NCBI GenBank assembly: GCA_002334915.1
Contig: DDCQ01000018.1
Coordinates: forward strand, 38,345-48,871
Direction: 5' to 3'
Length of the DNA: 10,527 nt
From: Porticoccaceae bacterium UBA2002
GTDB taxonomy: Bacteria; Pseudomonadota; Gammaproteobacteria; Pseudomonadales; Porticoccaceae
Both the position numbers and the translations under genes were made by a program. Positions within the stretch are counted from its first letter, which is position 1; each line of letters starts with the position of its first letter. This document shows positions 1 to 7,073 of this stretch, piece after piece. Under the pieces are notes generated by a model, which had not been told where the DNA came from, made no database searches, and worked only from the letters and a program-made list of their open reading frames with translations.

Positions 1-810
1 CCTGTAGTTATGTCGACCATCCTTGCTGCTGATGCAGAGCACAAACGTCCGCTGACAAAGGCCGTGGAATTTTTCACCGCTGCTGCACCTCCACCGGAAT
101 CGGTGCTCTCGGATATGCGTGAAGCTGAATTTAATGTCACCCATCTCTATGGTTTAACCGAAGTCTATGGTCCAGCGGTGGTCAATGACTGGCATTCTGA
201 CTGGGATGGGTTGCCTGCATCAGAGCAGGCGGCACTAAAGGCCCGCCAGGGGGTTCGCTACCATGCCCTCGAAGAGTTGGATGTACTTGACCCTGAGACT
301 ATGACCCCAGTGCCCAGAGATGGCGAAACCCTGGGCGAGGTCATGTTCCGCGGCAATGTGGTGATGAAAGGGTATCTAAAAAATCAGCAGGCCACTGAGC
401 GAGCTTTTGCTGGAGACTGGTTCCACTCTGGAGATCTGGCCGTGGTCTATCCCGACGGTTATATACAGCTCAAGGATCGCTCCAAAGATATTATTATTTC
501 CGGGGGTGAGAATATCTCCTCTATCGAAATCGAAGAGGTGCTGCATAAGCACCCCAGGGTAGCCTCAGCCGCCGTGGTGGCCATGCCTCACACTAAATGG
601 GGCGAAACGCCCTGTGCCTTTATTGAGTTGGCGGCCGGGGCAGAGACATCGGCAGATGATCTGACCCATTGGTGCAAGCAGCATTTGGCGAGCTTTAAGG
701 TGCCCCGCCAATTTGTCTTTGAGAATATAGTTAAAACCTCCACAGGTAAGGTGCAGAAGTTTATACTTCGCCAGCAGGCAGAAAAATTAGCTGGGGAGCA
801 GGGTTCTTGA
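1..810 (+). CDS. AMP-forming acyl-CoA ligase, C-terminal half (5' end outside window)
   Basis: This is an ANL-superfamily adenylate-forming enzyme, which activates a carboxylate with ATP and transfers it to CoA. The reading frame is already open at base 1 and runs through P-V-V before the first Met at base 10. That Met is therefore internal, and about half of a protein of roughly 540 residues is missing. Visible motifs are YGLTE followed by VYGP (nt 148-171), the block around WFHSGDL (nt 418-438) with DRSKD and GGEN after it, and a C-terminal STGKVQK whose lysine (nt 748-750) matches the catalytic adenylation lysine. The P-loop-like STG motif lies upstream of the window. The substrate cannot be told; the C-terminal half resembles the medium-chain/AAE-like ligases, a group that includes the methylmercaptopropionate ligase DmdB. 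The stop TGA overlaps the start of djlA, so the two genes are probably cotranscribed. The family is confident, the substrate unknown. Confidence 0.93.
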   Translation, partial: PVVMSTILAADAEHKRPLTKAVEFFTAAAPPPESVLSDMREAEFNVTHLYGLTEVYGPAVVNDWHSDWDGLPASEQAALKARQGVRYHALEELDVLDPETMTPVPRDGETLGEVMFRGNVVMKGYLKNQQATERAFAGDWFHSGDLAVVYPDGYIQLKDRSKDIIISGGENISSIEIEEVLHKHPRVASAAVVAMPHTKWGETPCAFIELAAGAETSADDLTHWCKQHLASFKVPRQFVFENIVKTSTGKVQKFILRQQAEKLAGEQGS

Positions 811-1598
811 TAACAGGCAAAATTATTGGTGGGCTGATTGGTTTTATGGTGGCGGGCCCTTTCACCTCGCTGTTGGGTGTGTTTGTTGGCCATCAATTTG
901 ATAAGGGTCTGGGCGGCGTTCTCAAGCCTATGTCTGGTCAGGAGCAGGCGCTTATTCGCAGCACCTATTTTGAGACCTTATTTTCTCTGTTGGGTCATTT
1001 AGCTAAGTCTGATGGGCGTATATCCAGGGTAGAAATTGCCCAGGCAGAAGCGCTTATGGGCAATATGGGCCTGGATGCCAGCAGTCGCCGCGCTGCTATT
1101 GAGCTGTTTCAGCAGGGTAGTAAAACCGATTTTTCTGTCGACCAGACCATGAGCAGATTTAATTCTGTCTGTGGCCGCCAAAATAATCTCAAGCGATCAC
1201 TGCTTAATTATTTGCTGGCTCTGGCTATGGCTGATGGCGAGTTGCATTCGGCAGAGCAGGATGTTTTGCAAACCGTGGCCAGGCACCTGGGCTTCTCTCC
1301 ATCACTGTTTAAAAAGTTTATTGAAATGATTAAGGCCCAGTCCCAGTTCAGGGACTCGGGTTATCAATCTCAGCGTCCAGATACTCAGAGCCAGTTAGAT
1401 TCTGCCTACAGGGCACTGGGGGTAAAGGCATCCAGTACTGATGGACAGGTTAAAAAGGCCTATCGCAAATTGATCAGTGAAAATCACCCAGATAAGCTGA
1501 TTGGCCAGGGTATGCCGGAAGATATGGTCAAGTTGGCGACCGAGCGCACCCAGGAGATTCAAACCGCCTATGAGTATATTGTTGCTCAGCGTAAATAA
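807..1598 (+). CDS. djlA: DjlA-like membrane-anchored J-domain co-chaperone, TTG start
   Basis: Type III DnaJ protein, 263 aa, the length of E. coli DjlA (about 270). It has an N-terminal glycine-rich membrane anchor (about residues 4-28, beginning GKIIGGLIG), a central TerB-like helical domain (about 45-175), a Gln/Ser-rich linker (about 180-195) and a C-terminal J domain (about 197-262). The HPD motif is at residues 227-229. HPD stimulates the ATPase of DnaK; in E. coli DjlA sits in the inner membrane with the J domain in the cytoplasm and affects the Rcs envelope-stress phosphorelay. The start is TTG at 807: GGGGAG at 793-798 is well spaced, the anchor then begins as in E. coli DjlA, and the next Met (846) would remove half the anchor. 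The TTG overlaps the ligase stop in the sequence TTGA, suggesting translational coupling. No convincing terminator follows before the metY promoter. Confidence 0.93.
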   Translation: MITGKIIGGLIGFMVAGPFTSLLGVFVGHQFDKGLGGVLKPMSGQEQALIRSTYFETLFSLLGHLAKSDGRISRVEIAQAEALMGNMGLDASSRRAAIELFQQGSKTDFSVDQTMSRFNSVCGRQNNLKRSLLNYLLALAMADGELHSAEQDVLQTVARHLGFSPSLFKKFIEMIKAQSQFRDSGYQSQRPDTQSQLDSAYRALGVKASSTDGQVKKAYRKLISENHPDKLIGQGMPEDMVKLATERTQEIQTAYEYIVAQRK

Positions 1599-1622
1599 AA
1601 CCAGATGATTGCCTCTGCGTTG

Positions 1623-1651
1623 TTGACCTAGCTAAGCCCTCTACCTATAAT
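1623..1651 (+). promoter_or_regulatory. Sigma70 promoter of metY (and probably the rimP-nusA operon)
   Basis: A -35 box TTGACC (1623-1628) and a consensus -10 TATAAT (1646-1651) are separated by exactly 17 bp. The bases after the -10 (GCGCGTCC, 1652-1659) form a GC-rich discriminator, the hallmark of stable-RNA promoters repressed by ppGpp/DksA in the stringent response. The start of transcription would be about 1657-1659, some 42 nt before the tRNA. No other promoter of this quality is visible before rimP, so it probably also drives the long operon by read-through, as in E. coli. The boxes are seen; the regulation is inferred. Confidence 0.85.
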
Positions 1652-1654
1652 GCG

Positions 1655-1673
1655 CGTCCTCTTCAAGAGGGCG
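1655..1673 (+). other. Inverted repeat at the metY transcription start
   Basis: Bases 1655-1662 pair with 1666-1673 (8 bp with one G-U, 3-nt loop; more realistically 7 bp with a 5-nt loop), followed by GGTTTAAAG. It lies at or just after the predicted start site, so it would form at the very 5' end of the pre-tRNA. It might instead be a poor terminator for djlA, but the T-run is only three bases long. Function unknown. Confidence 0.35.
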
Positions 1674-1699
1674 GTTTAAAGACTAAAGCGCTGTGTCGG

Positions 1700-1776
<77 letters not shown>

Positions 1777-1941
1777 ATTTTCGCAGGATTTTGTTCTGAG
1801 AAGATTACTGACACAAAAGGTAATGTACTTGCAGAGTTTTTTGACTATGCTTGCATTACCCAGTAGAAAAAGGAGCTCCTGTTGATCTTGGCTTGATTCA
1901 GGTTTCTACTAAGAAAATTCGCGTCGGGTCCGGCGCAAATC
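1777..1941 (+). promoter_or_regulatory. Structured leader between metY and the rimP terminators
   Basis: This stretch holds no credible gene. It contains three consecutive inverted repeats. GGTAATG (1819-1825) pairs with CATTACC (1854-1860), extendable by two pairs. AGTAGAAA (1862-1869) pairs perfectly with TTTCTACT (1903-1910). GCGTCG (1921-1926) pairs with CGGCGC (1931-1936, one G-U) around a 4-nt loop. A 10-bp palindrome AGGAGCTCCT lies at 1871-1880 inside the second repeat. Together with the two terminators that follow, the transcript between metY and rimP would be almost continuously folded. Pairing is seen directly; a regulatory role is inferred from position in front of an autoregulated operon. 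Confidence 0.5.
1841..1869 (+). promoter_or_regulatory. Possible second promoter upstream of rimP
   Basis: TTGACT (1841-1846; 5 of 6 bases of the -35 consensus) and TAGAAA (1864-1869; 4 of 6 of the -10 consensus) are 17 bp apart. Transcription from here would begin near 1876, still upstream of both terminators, so transcripts would be subject to the same attenuation as those from the metY promoter. The -10 is weak and overlaps an inverted-repeat arm, so chance is quite possible. Confidence 0.28.
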
Positions 1942-1969
1942 GAGGAGCCCCATTTTGGGGCTTTTCTTT
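1942..1969 (+). terminator. Intrinsic terminator 1, upstream of rimP
   Basis: AGCCCC (1946-1951) pairs with GGGGCT (1957-1962) around the loop ATTTT. The stem extends to about 10 bp (1942-1951 with 1957-1966, including two G-U pairs), and the tract TTTTCTTT overlaps the 3' arm. It would end the metY transcript about 190 nt after the tRNA. Confidence 0.8.
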
Positions 1970-1977
1970 AGCAGTTG

Positions 1978-2004
1978 AAAAAATGGGCCACTGGCCCATT
2001 TTTT
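1978..2004 (+). terminator. Intrinsic terminator 2, directly upstream of rimP
   Basis: TGGGCC (1984-1989) pairs with GGCCCA (1993-1998) around the 3-nt loop ACT, flanked by A6 (1978-1983) and T6 (1999-2004), which also pair to make a perfect 12-bp stem. This is a textbook Rho-independent terminator and could also work from the other strand. It ends only 17 nt before the rimP start codon, so no promoter fits between: expression of rimP and genes downstream must come from read-through. In E. coli, intrinsic terminators likewise separate metY from rimP, and NusA, which promotes pausing and intrinsic termination, represses its own operon. Confidence 0.9.
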
Positions 2005-2021
2005 GTTTGTAGGAGTTACCC

Positions 2022-2480
2022 ATGGCTGTTGCCGATATAAAGTTAAGACAGCTGTTGCAGCCAGTGATCGAAGCTCTGGGTTGCGAGCTCTGGGGTCTGG
2101 AGTTACAGGCTGGTGGCAAGACCAAGCTGCTGCGCATTTATATAGATCGCGCAGGGGGAGCTGTAGGTATCGAGGACTGCGAGCGAGTGAGTCGGCAGTC
2201 GAGTGCGGTACTGGATGTAGAAGATGTTATTAATGGTGAGTACATTTTAGAAGTGTCCTCGCCAGGTATGGATAGGCCTCTTTACGAGCTCAGTCAGTAC
2301 GAGCAGTTTATAGGCGAAGATATTTCGTTGCGCCTGAGGTTCCCCTACGAGGGAAGGCGTAATTTTAAAGGTCGGCTAACAGGAGTCGATGGTGACGAAA
2401 TTATTGTGGTGGCAACAGATCATGAGTTTCTGTTTCCGGTTGAAGGCATAGAGAAGGCTAACGTGGTTCCTCGCTTTTGA
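2022..2480 (+). CDS. rimP: Ribosome maturation factor RimP
   Basis: RimP, 152 aa (E. coli 150), needed for 30S maturation and early steps of 3' domain assembly around S12. The conserved N-terminal alpha/beta domain spans about residues 1-88, with LRIYID, the SRQSSAVLDVED segment and the signature LEVSSPGMDRPL (76-87). The small SH3-like C-terminal domain follows (about 90-152) and ends in KANVVPRF, nearly as in E. coli. The ATG at 2022 has AGGAG at 2011-2015, six bases away, placed immediately after terminator 2. It is followed by nusA after 19 nt. As the first protein gene after the terminators, it is expressed only from read-through transcripts. Confidence 0.97.
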   Translation: MAVADIKLRQLLQPVIEALGCELWGLELQAGGKTKLLRIYIDRAGGAVGIEDCERVSRQSSAVLDVEDVINGEYILEVSSPGMDRPLYELSQYEQFIGEDISLRLRFPYEGRRNFKGRLTGVDGDEIIVVATDHEFLFPVEGIEKANVVPRF

Positions 2481-2499
2481 GGCATGTGGAGTTTGAACA

Positions 2500-3996
2500 A
2501 TGAGTAAAGAAATTTTAATGGTTGCTGAAGCTGTATCCAACGAAAAAGGTGTGGATCAGGGGATTATTTTTGAAGCAATTGAGCAGGCACTGGCCATGGC
2601 CACTAAGAAGCGCTACGAAGAAGGCGCTAATATTCGGGTGGTTATTGACCGCGAGACAGGTGATTATCAGTCGTACCGCTGGTGGGACGTGGTTGCCGAC
2701 GATGAGATGGCAGAGCTGGGTACCCAGTTCACCACTGAAGAGGCAATCGAGCAGGATCCAACACTTAAAGTGGGTGATACCTACGAAGAGACTGTTGAAA
2801 ACATCGCCTTTGGCCGTATCGCTGCGCAGACTGCCAAGCAGGTGATTGTTCAGCGGGTTAAAGATGCCGAGCGTGAGCTGATTATTAATCGTTTCCGTCA
2901 CCGTGTTGGCGAGCTGCTCAGTGGTACAGTCAAAAAAGTGACCCGCGACCATATAGTTGTAGACTTTGGCGAAAATGCCGAAGGCATGTTGCCTCGCGAA
3001 GAGTTGGTTGGTCGAGAAATCTTCCGTATCAATGATCGTACTCGGGTTATTTTAACAGCTATTCGCGAAGAGACTCGCGGCCCTCAGTTGATGGTTTCCC
3101 GTGCAGCGCCAGAAATGCTAATCCAGCTATTCCAGATCGAAGTCCCGGAAATCGCTGAAGGAATTATCGAAATTAAAGGTGCGGCCCGTGATCCAGGCCA
3201 GCGCGCCAAGATCGCTGTAAAAAGTAAAGATGCCCGTATCGATCCTGTAGGTGCCTGTGTGGGTATGCGCGGTGCACGAGTACAGGCCGTCTCCAATGAT
3301 CTGGATGACGAGCGTGTTGATATCGTGCTCTGGGACGACAACCCAGCCCAGCTGGTCATCAATGCCATGGCTCCTGCAGAGGTTGAGTCTATTGTGGTCG
3401 ACGAAGATACCAACACAATGGATGTTGCCGTAAACGACGAAAATCTGGCTCAGGCAATTGGTAAGGGCGGGCAGAATGTGCGTCTGGCCTCTGAGCTCAC
3501 AGGCTGGAATATCAACATTATGACCATTGAAGATGCCCAGCAGAAGCATGAAGCTGAGTCATCAAACTTTGTTGAGAGCCTGATGACTGCATTGGATGTA
3601 GATGAAGATGTGGCCGTTGTACTGGTGGAAGAGGGCTTTACCAGTATTGAAGAGGTTGCCTATGTTCCCTTGGAGGAAATGAGTGCAATTGAAGGTTTTG
3701 ATGAAGATATTGCTGAAGAATTGCGCGCTCGCGCCAAGGATGCCCTGTTAACCATGGCACTGGCCAGCGAAGAGCAGCTTACCAATGTGCAGCCCGCTGA
3801 GGATCTTCTGACCATGGAGGGAATGGATTCGGAACTGGCATATAAGTTGACAGCAAAGAGTATTATCACCATGGAAGATCTGGCCGAGCAGGCCGTAGAT
3901 GATCTGATGGATATCGATGGTATGGATGAAGAGAAAGCAGCAGCATTGATTATGACTGCTCGTGCACCTTGGTTTGCAGAAGAGCAAGGCGAGTAA
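2500..3996 (+). CDS. nusA: Transcription elongation/termination factor NusA
   Basis: NusA, 498 aa (E. coli 495), binds RNA polymerase near the beta flap and RNA exit channel, enhances pausing and intrinsic termination, and takes part in antitermination complexes. Domains in order: the RNAP-binding N-terminal domain (about 1-130), S1 (about 136-200, GELLSGTVKKV), KH1 (about 230-300, GXXG as GMRG at 255-258), KH2 (about 302-350, GKGG at 321-324) and two acidic helix-hairpin-helix repeats (about 365-420 and 437-493). Both acidic repeats are kept, as in E. coli and unlike shorter NusA proteins; in E. coli AR2 masks the RNA-binding region until it binds the alpha-subunit C-terminal domain. A TGGAG (2487-2491) precedes the ATG. 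NusA probably feeds back on the two terminators in front of rimP; this is inferred from the E. coli operon. Confidence 0.98.
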   Translation: MSKEILMVAEAVSNEKGVDQGIIFEAIEQALAMATKKRYEEGANIRVVIDRETGDYQSYRWWDVVADDEMAELGTQFTTEEAIEQDPTLKVGDTYEETVENIAFGRIAAQTAKQVIVQRVKDAERELIINRFRHRVGELLSGTVKKVTRDHIVVDFGENAEGMLPREELVGREIFRINDRTRVILTAIREETRGPQLMVSRAAPEMLIQLFQIEVPEIAEGIIEIKGAARDPGQRAKIAVKSKDARIDPVGACVGMRGARVQAVSNDLDDERVDIVLWDDNPAQLVINAMAPAEVESIVVDEDTNTMDVAVNDENLAQAIGKGGQNVRLASELTGWNINIMTIEDAQQKHEAESSNFVESLMTALDVDEDVAVVLVEEGFTSIEEVAYVPLEEMSAIEGFDEDIAEELRARAKDALLTMALASEEQLTNVQPAEDLLTMEGMDSELAYKLTAKSIITMEDLAEQAVDDLMDIDGMDEEKAAALIMTARAPWFAEEQGE

Positions 3997-4024
3997 TTAG
4001 TCGAGCGGGAATAGAGGAAAAGTA

Positions 4025-6658
4025 ATGGCTGAAGTTACAGTAAGTGAACTGGCAAAAACCGTAGGCGCATCTGTCGATCGTTTGCTAATGCAAATGAAAG
4101 AGGCCGGGCTAAGCCACGGCTCCGCAGAGGCCACCGTCTCTGATGAAGAAAAGCAAACACTGCTGGCCTATTTAAAGAGCCTGCACGGTGCTAGCTCTGC
4201 AGAGCCGAACAAAATTACATTGCGACGCAAGACTGTCAGCACATTGAAATCCGGTAATCGCAAAACCGTTAACATCGAAGTGCGCAAAAAGCGTACCTAC
4301 GTCAAGCGCAGTGACGAGGAGTTAGAAACTCAGGCTGCAGCAGAAGCTGAAGAAAAAGCTCGCCTTGAGGAAGTCGCCGCACAGGCAGCAGCTGAGGTAG
4401 AGGAGATAATCGAAGAGGTGGCGCCGGACGACGAGGCTGCCGCCGAGGTCAAGCTGGCGAAAAGTACAGGCATTGATGATATAGAAGAAAAGCGTCAAAA
4501 CGCTATTCAAAATCGGCGCAAGGCAGAAGTTGAAGCCAAAGCTGCGGCCGACGAAGCCGCTAAAACCAAGCTTGAAGAAGAGACTCGTAAAGCTGCAGAA
4601 GCCGCCTCTGCTCTTGAAAGTGGCGAGGCCAAAAAAGCCGCCAAACCCACCAAGGCAATACCAGCCTCAGAGCCTGTGCATGATAAAGGCCGTCGTCATG
4701 GCAAGCCCATAGATGATGAAGATAAACTGGGCAAGAAGACAGTCAAGAAGCCTCTGGGTAAAGGCGGCAAGAAGAAAGGCCGCCTGCAGTTGGATGACGG
4801 CATGGATGAGCGCGGCAGAAAAGGTCGCCTGCGTTCCAATTTCGTGGCTCTCAAAGTCGACAACAAGCACACTTTCCAGCGCCCGGTTGAGAAAAAGATA
4901 TTAGAGGTCGCTATTCCTGAGGAACTCACCGTCGGTGATCTGGCTCAGCGTATGGCGATTAAATCTGGTGCCGTAATCAAGGAGCTGATGAAACTCGGTG
5001 TTATGGCCAATATCAATCAGGTTATTGATCAGGAAACCGCATTTCTAGTGGTTGAAGAATTAGGTCATACCCCTACAGCAGCCAAAGATGAAACTGTCGA
5101 AGATGAGTTGACCAAACAGTTTGAAACCATGGAATCTGAAGGTGGCGACTCACCCAGAGCTCCTATAGTCACAGTGATGGGCCATGTAGACCATGGCAAG
5201 ACTTCGCTGCTGGACTACATCAGAAAATCTCGGGTTGCCTCTGGCGAAGCCGGCGGTATTACCCAGCATATTGGTGCCTATCATGTAGACACGCCCAAGG
5301 GCATGGTCACATTCCTGGACACTCCCGGACACGCTGCCTTTACGGCAATGCGTGCCCGTGGCGCCCAGAGTACCGACGTGGTGATTCTGGTAGTAGCCGC
5401 CGATGATGGTGTGATGCCCCAGACTGAAGAGGCGATTCAACATGCCCGCGCCGCTGGTGTGCCCATAGTTATTGCGATCAATAAAATGGATAAAGAGGGC
5501 GCTGATCCCGAGCGTGTTACCACAGAATTAGCGGCTAAAGATGTGATCCCGGAAGAATGGGGTGGCGATACTCAGTTTATCAAAGTGTCGGCGCAAACAG
5601 GCGACGGCATTGATGAGCTTCTTGAGGCAGTGCTGCTGCAGTCGGAATTATTGGAATTAACCGCGCCGGTAGATGTTCCTGCTCGGGGTGTAATTGTTGA
5701 ATCCCGTATTGATAAGGGCCGCGGTGTAGTAGCTACTGCACTGGTTCAGCTGGGTACATTGCGCAAAGGTGACTTTATGCTGGCCGGTGAGAGCGTGGGT
5801 AAGATTCGCGCCATGACCGACGAAGCCAAGCAGCCTACTATGGAAGCTGGCCCCTCTATTCCAGTAGAAATACTGGGTCTGGATGAAGCCCCTAATGCCG
5901 GTGACGAGTTCTTTGTGGTTGCCGATGAGCGCAAGGCCAAAGAAATTGCCGAGTTACGCACCACCAAATCTCGCCATGAGCGTATGTCGCGACAGCAGGC
6001 CGCTAAACTAGAAAATATGTTTACCGATATGGGTGCCGAGCAGGTCAATAAGCTCAACCTTATCGTTAAAACTGATGTGCGGGGCTCTCTCGAAGCTATC
6101 AATAGCGCGTTAAATGATTTTGCCACCGATGAAGTGGCTGTAGATATTGTGGCCTCAGGTGTGGGCGGTATTACCGAATCAGATATCAACCTGGCACTGA
6201 CTACTGGCGCCATTGTTCTGGGCTTTAATGTTCGTGCTGGTGGAGCTGGCCGAGCGCTGGCAGAGAAAGAAGAGATTGAAGTGCGCTATTACAGCGTTAT
6301 CTACAACCTTCTCGACGAAGTAAAGCAGGCCCTGTCTGGCATGCTGGCACCAGAAACCAGAGAAGAGATTGTGGGTATTGCCGAAGTGCGCGATGTATTC
6401 CGCTCACCCAAGTTTGGCGCTATTGCCGGCTGCATGGTGGTCGAGGGTACGGTCTATCGCAACAAGCCAATCCGTGTACTGAGAGACGATGTGGTTATCT
6501 ATCAGGGCGAGCTGGAATCACTGCGCCGCTTTAAAGACGAAGCAGCAGATGTGCGCAATGGTATGGAATGTGGTATCGGTGTTAAGGACTACAACGATGT
6601 TAAGGCCGGTGACCTGATTGAAGTCTATGATGTTACTCAGGTACAGCGCACGCTGTAA
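4025..6658 (+). CDS. infB: Translation initiation factor IF-2
   Basis: IF2, 877 aa (E. coli 890), is the GTPase that places fMet-tRNA on the 30S subunit and promotes 50S joining; its tRNA ligand is encoded by metY at the head of the locus. Visible parts: a first IF2_N domain (1-52), a basic segment (about 60-95), a low-complexity Ala/Glu/Lys-rich linker (about 95-260), a second IF2_N domain (about 292-345), then the G domain with G1 GHVDHGKT (386-393), a [10 protein letters not shown] switch 1, G3 DTPGH (432-436) and G4 NKMD (486-489). The beta-barrel and fMet-tRNA-binding C-terminal domains run to residue 877. The start follows GAGGA at 4014-4018. E. coli makes shorter IF2 forms from internal GTG/ATG starts; I see no clear counterpart in the linker here. 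It lies 28 nt after nusA and 17 nt before rbfA. Confidence 0.98.
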   Translation: MAEVTVSELAKTVGASVDRLLMQMKEAGLSHGSAEATVSDEEKQTLLAYLKSLHGASSAEPNKITLRRKTVSTLKSGNRKTVNIEVRKKRTYVKRSDEELETQAAAEAEEKARLEEVAAQAAAEVEEIIEEVAPDDEAAAEVKLAKSTGIDDIEEKRQNAIQNRRKAEVEAKAAADEAAKTKLEEETRKAAEAASALESGEAKKAAKPTKAIPASEPVHDKGRRHGKPIDDEDKLGKKTVKKPLGKGGKKKGRLQLDDGMDERGRKGRLRSNFVALKVDNKHTFQRPVEKKILEVAIPEELTVGDLAQRMAIKSGAVIKELMKLGVMANINQVIDQETAFLVVEELGHTPTAAKDETVEDELTKQFETMESEGGDSPRAPIVTVMGHVDHGKTSLLDYIRKSRVASGEAGGITQHIGAYHVDTPKGMVTFLDTPGHAAFTAMRARGAQSTDVVILVVAADDGVMPQTEEAIQHARAAGVPIVIAINKMDKEGADPERVTTELAAKDVIPEEWGGDTQFIKVSAQTGDGIDELLEAVLLQSELLELTAPVDVPARGVIVESRIDKGRGVVATALVQLGTLRKGDFMLAGESVGKIRAMTDEAKQPTMEAGPSIPVEILGLDEAPNAGDEFFVVADERKAKEIAELRTTKSRHERMSRQQAAKLENMFTDMGAEQVNKLNLIVKTDVRGSLEAINSALNDFATDEVAVDIVASGVGGITESDINLALTTGAIVLGFNVRAGGAGRALAEKEEIEVRYYSVIYNLLDEVKQALSGMLAPETREEIVGIAEVRDVFRSPKFGAIAGCMVVEGTVYRNKPIRVLRDDVVIYQGELESLRRFKDEAADVRNGMECGIGVKDYNDVKAGDLIEVYDVTQVQRTL

Positions 6659-6675
6659 TAGCGGCCAGGATATAG

Positions 6676-7071
6676 ATGCCAAGAGAATTTACCAGAGCTG
6701 AGCGAGTATCAGATGCTGTGCAACAAGAGCTGGCAGTACTGATACGCGACAATGTTCGTGACCCCAGAGTGGGTATGCTCAGCGTTACTGATGTAGATAT
6801 CAGCCGCGACCTGGCCTACGCCAAAATCCATATCAGCTTTGTCGGTGAACGCAGTCAGGATGAGATTGATCAGGGCATTACTGCACTCAATGGCGCCTCT
6901 GGCTATCTGCGCAAACTGCTGGCCTCAAGCATCAAACTGCGCATTACACCCAAACTCAACTTCTTTTATGATGAGACTGGCCGCCGTGGTCAGCATCTGT
7001 CTGCCCTAATTGATCTGGCTGTCTCCAAAGAGACCCCTGCGGCAGCCGAGTCGGATAGCGAGGAAAGCTAG
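6676..7071 (+). CDS. rbfA: 30S ribosome-binding factor RbfA
   Basis: RbfA, 131 aa (E. coli 133), is a small type-II KH protein that binds the immature 30S subunit, acts on the 5' end of 16S rRNA (helix 1 region) and is needed for late maturation and cold adaptation. The family signatures PREFTRAERV at the start, RDPRVGMLSVTDV, SRDLAYAKIHISF and FFYD (96-99) are all present. The C-terminal tail (from about 115) is Ala/Glu/Ser-rich and probably disordered. AGGA at 6667-6670 precedes the ATG. The stop TAG lies two bases before the truB start, so the two are probably translationally coupled. Confidence 0.97.
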   Translation: MPREFTRAERVSDAVQQELAVLIRDNVRDPRVGMLSVTDVDISRDLAYAKIHISFVGERSQDEIDQGITALNGASGYLRKLLASSIKLRITPKLNFFYDETGRRGQHLSALIDLAVSKETPAAAESDSEES

Positions 7072-7073
7072 AC

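Noticed and set aside
1882..1896. Mini-ORF TTG-ATC-TTG-GCT-TGA after AGGAG (1871-1875), a possible leader peptide
   Set aside because: Four codons with a TTG start are expected often by chance, and no run of regulatory codons is present. Spacing to AGGAG is good, but nothing else supports translation.
1978..2004. Terminator 2 as evidence for a converging gene on the minus strand, because it has A6 before and T6 after the stem
   Set aside because: No plausible minus-strand gene ends there. The A-tract simply extends the stem.
2515..2952. 145-codon open frame on the minus strand inside nusA
   Set aside because: Antisense to the conserved N-terminal domain of NusA, with a composition typical of a shadow frame and no family features.
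4320..4800. Low-complexity Ala/Glu/Lys-rich segment of infB as a possible repeat expansion or foreign insertion
   Set aside because: A charged, repetitive linker between the two N-terminal domains is normal for gammaproteobacterial IF2, and the total length is close to that of E. coli.
5746..6213. 155-codon open frame on the minus strand inside infB
   Set aside because: It lies entirely antisense to the conserved IF2 coding sequence, has no recognisable motif or ribosome-binding site, and is best explained as a codon-usage shadow.
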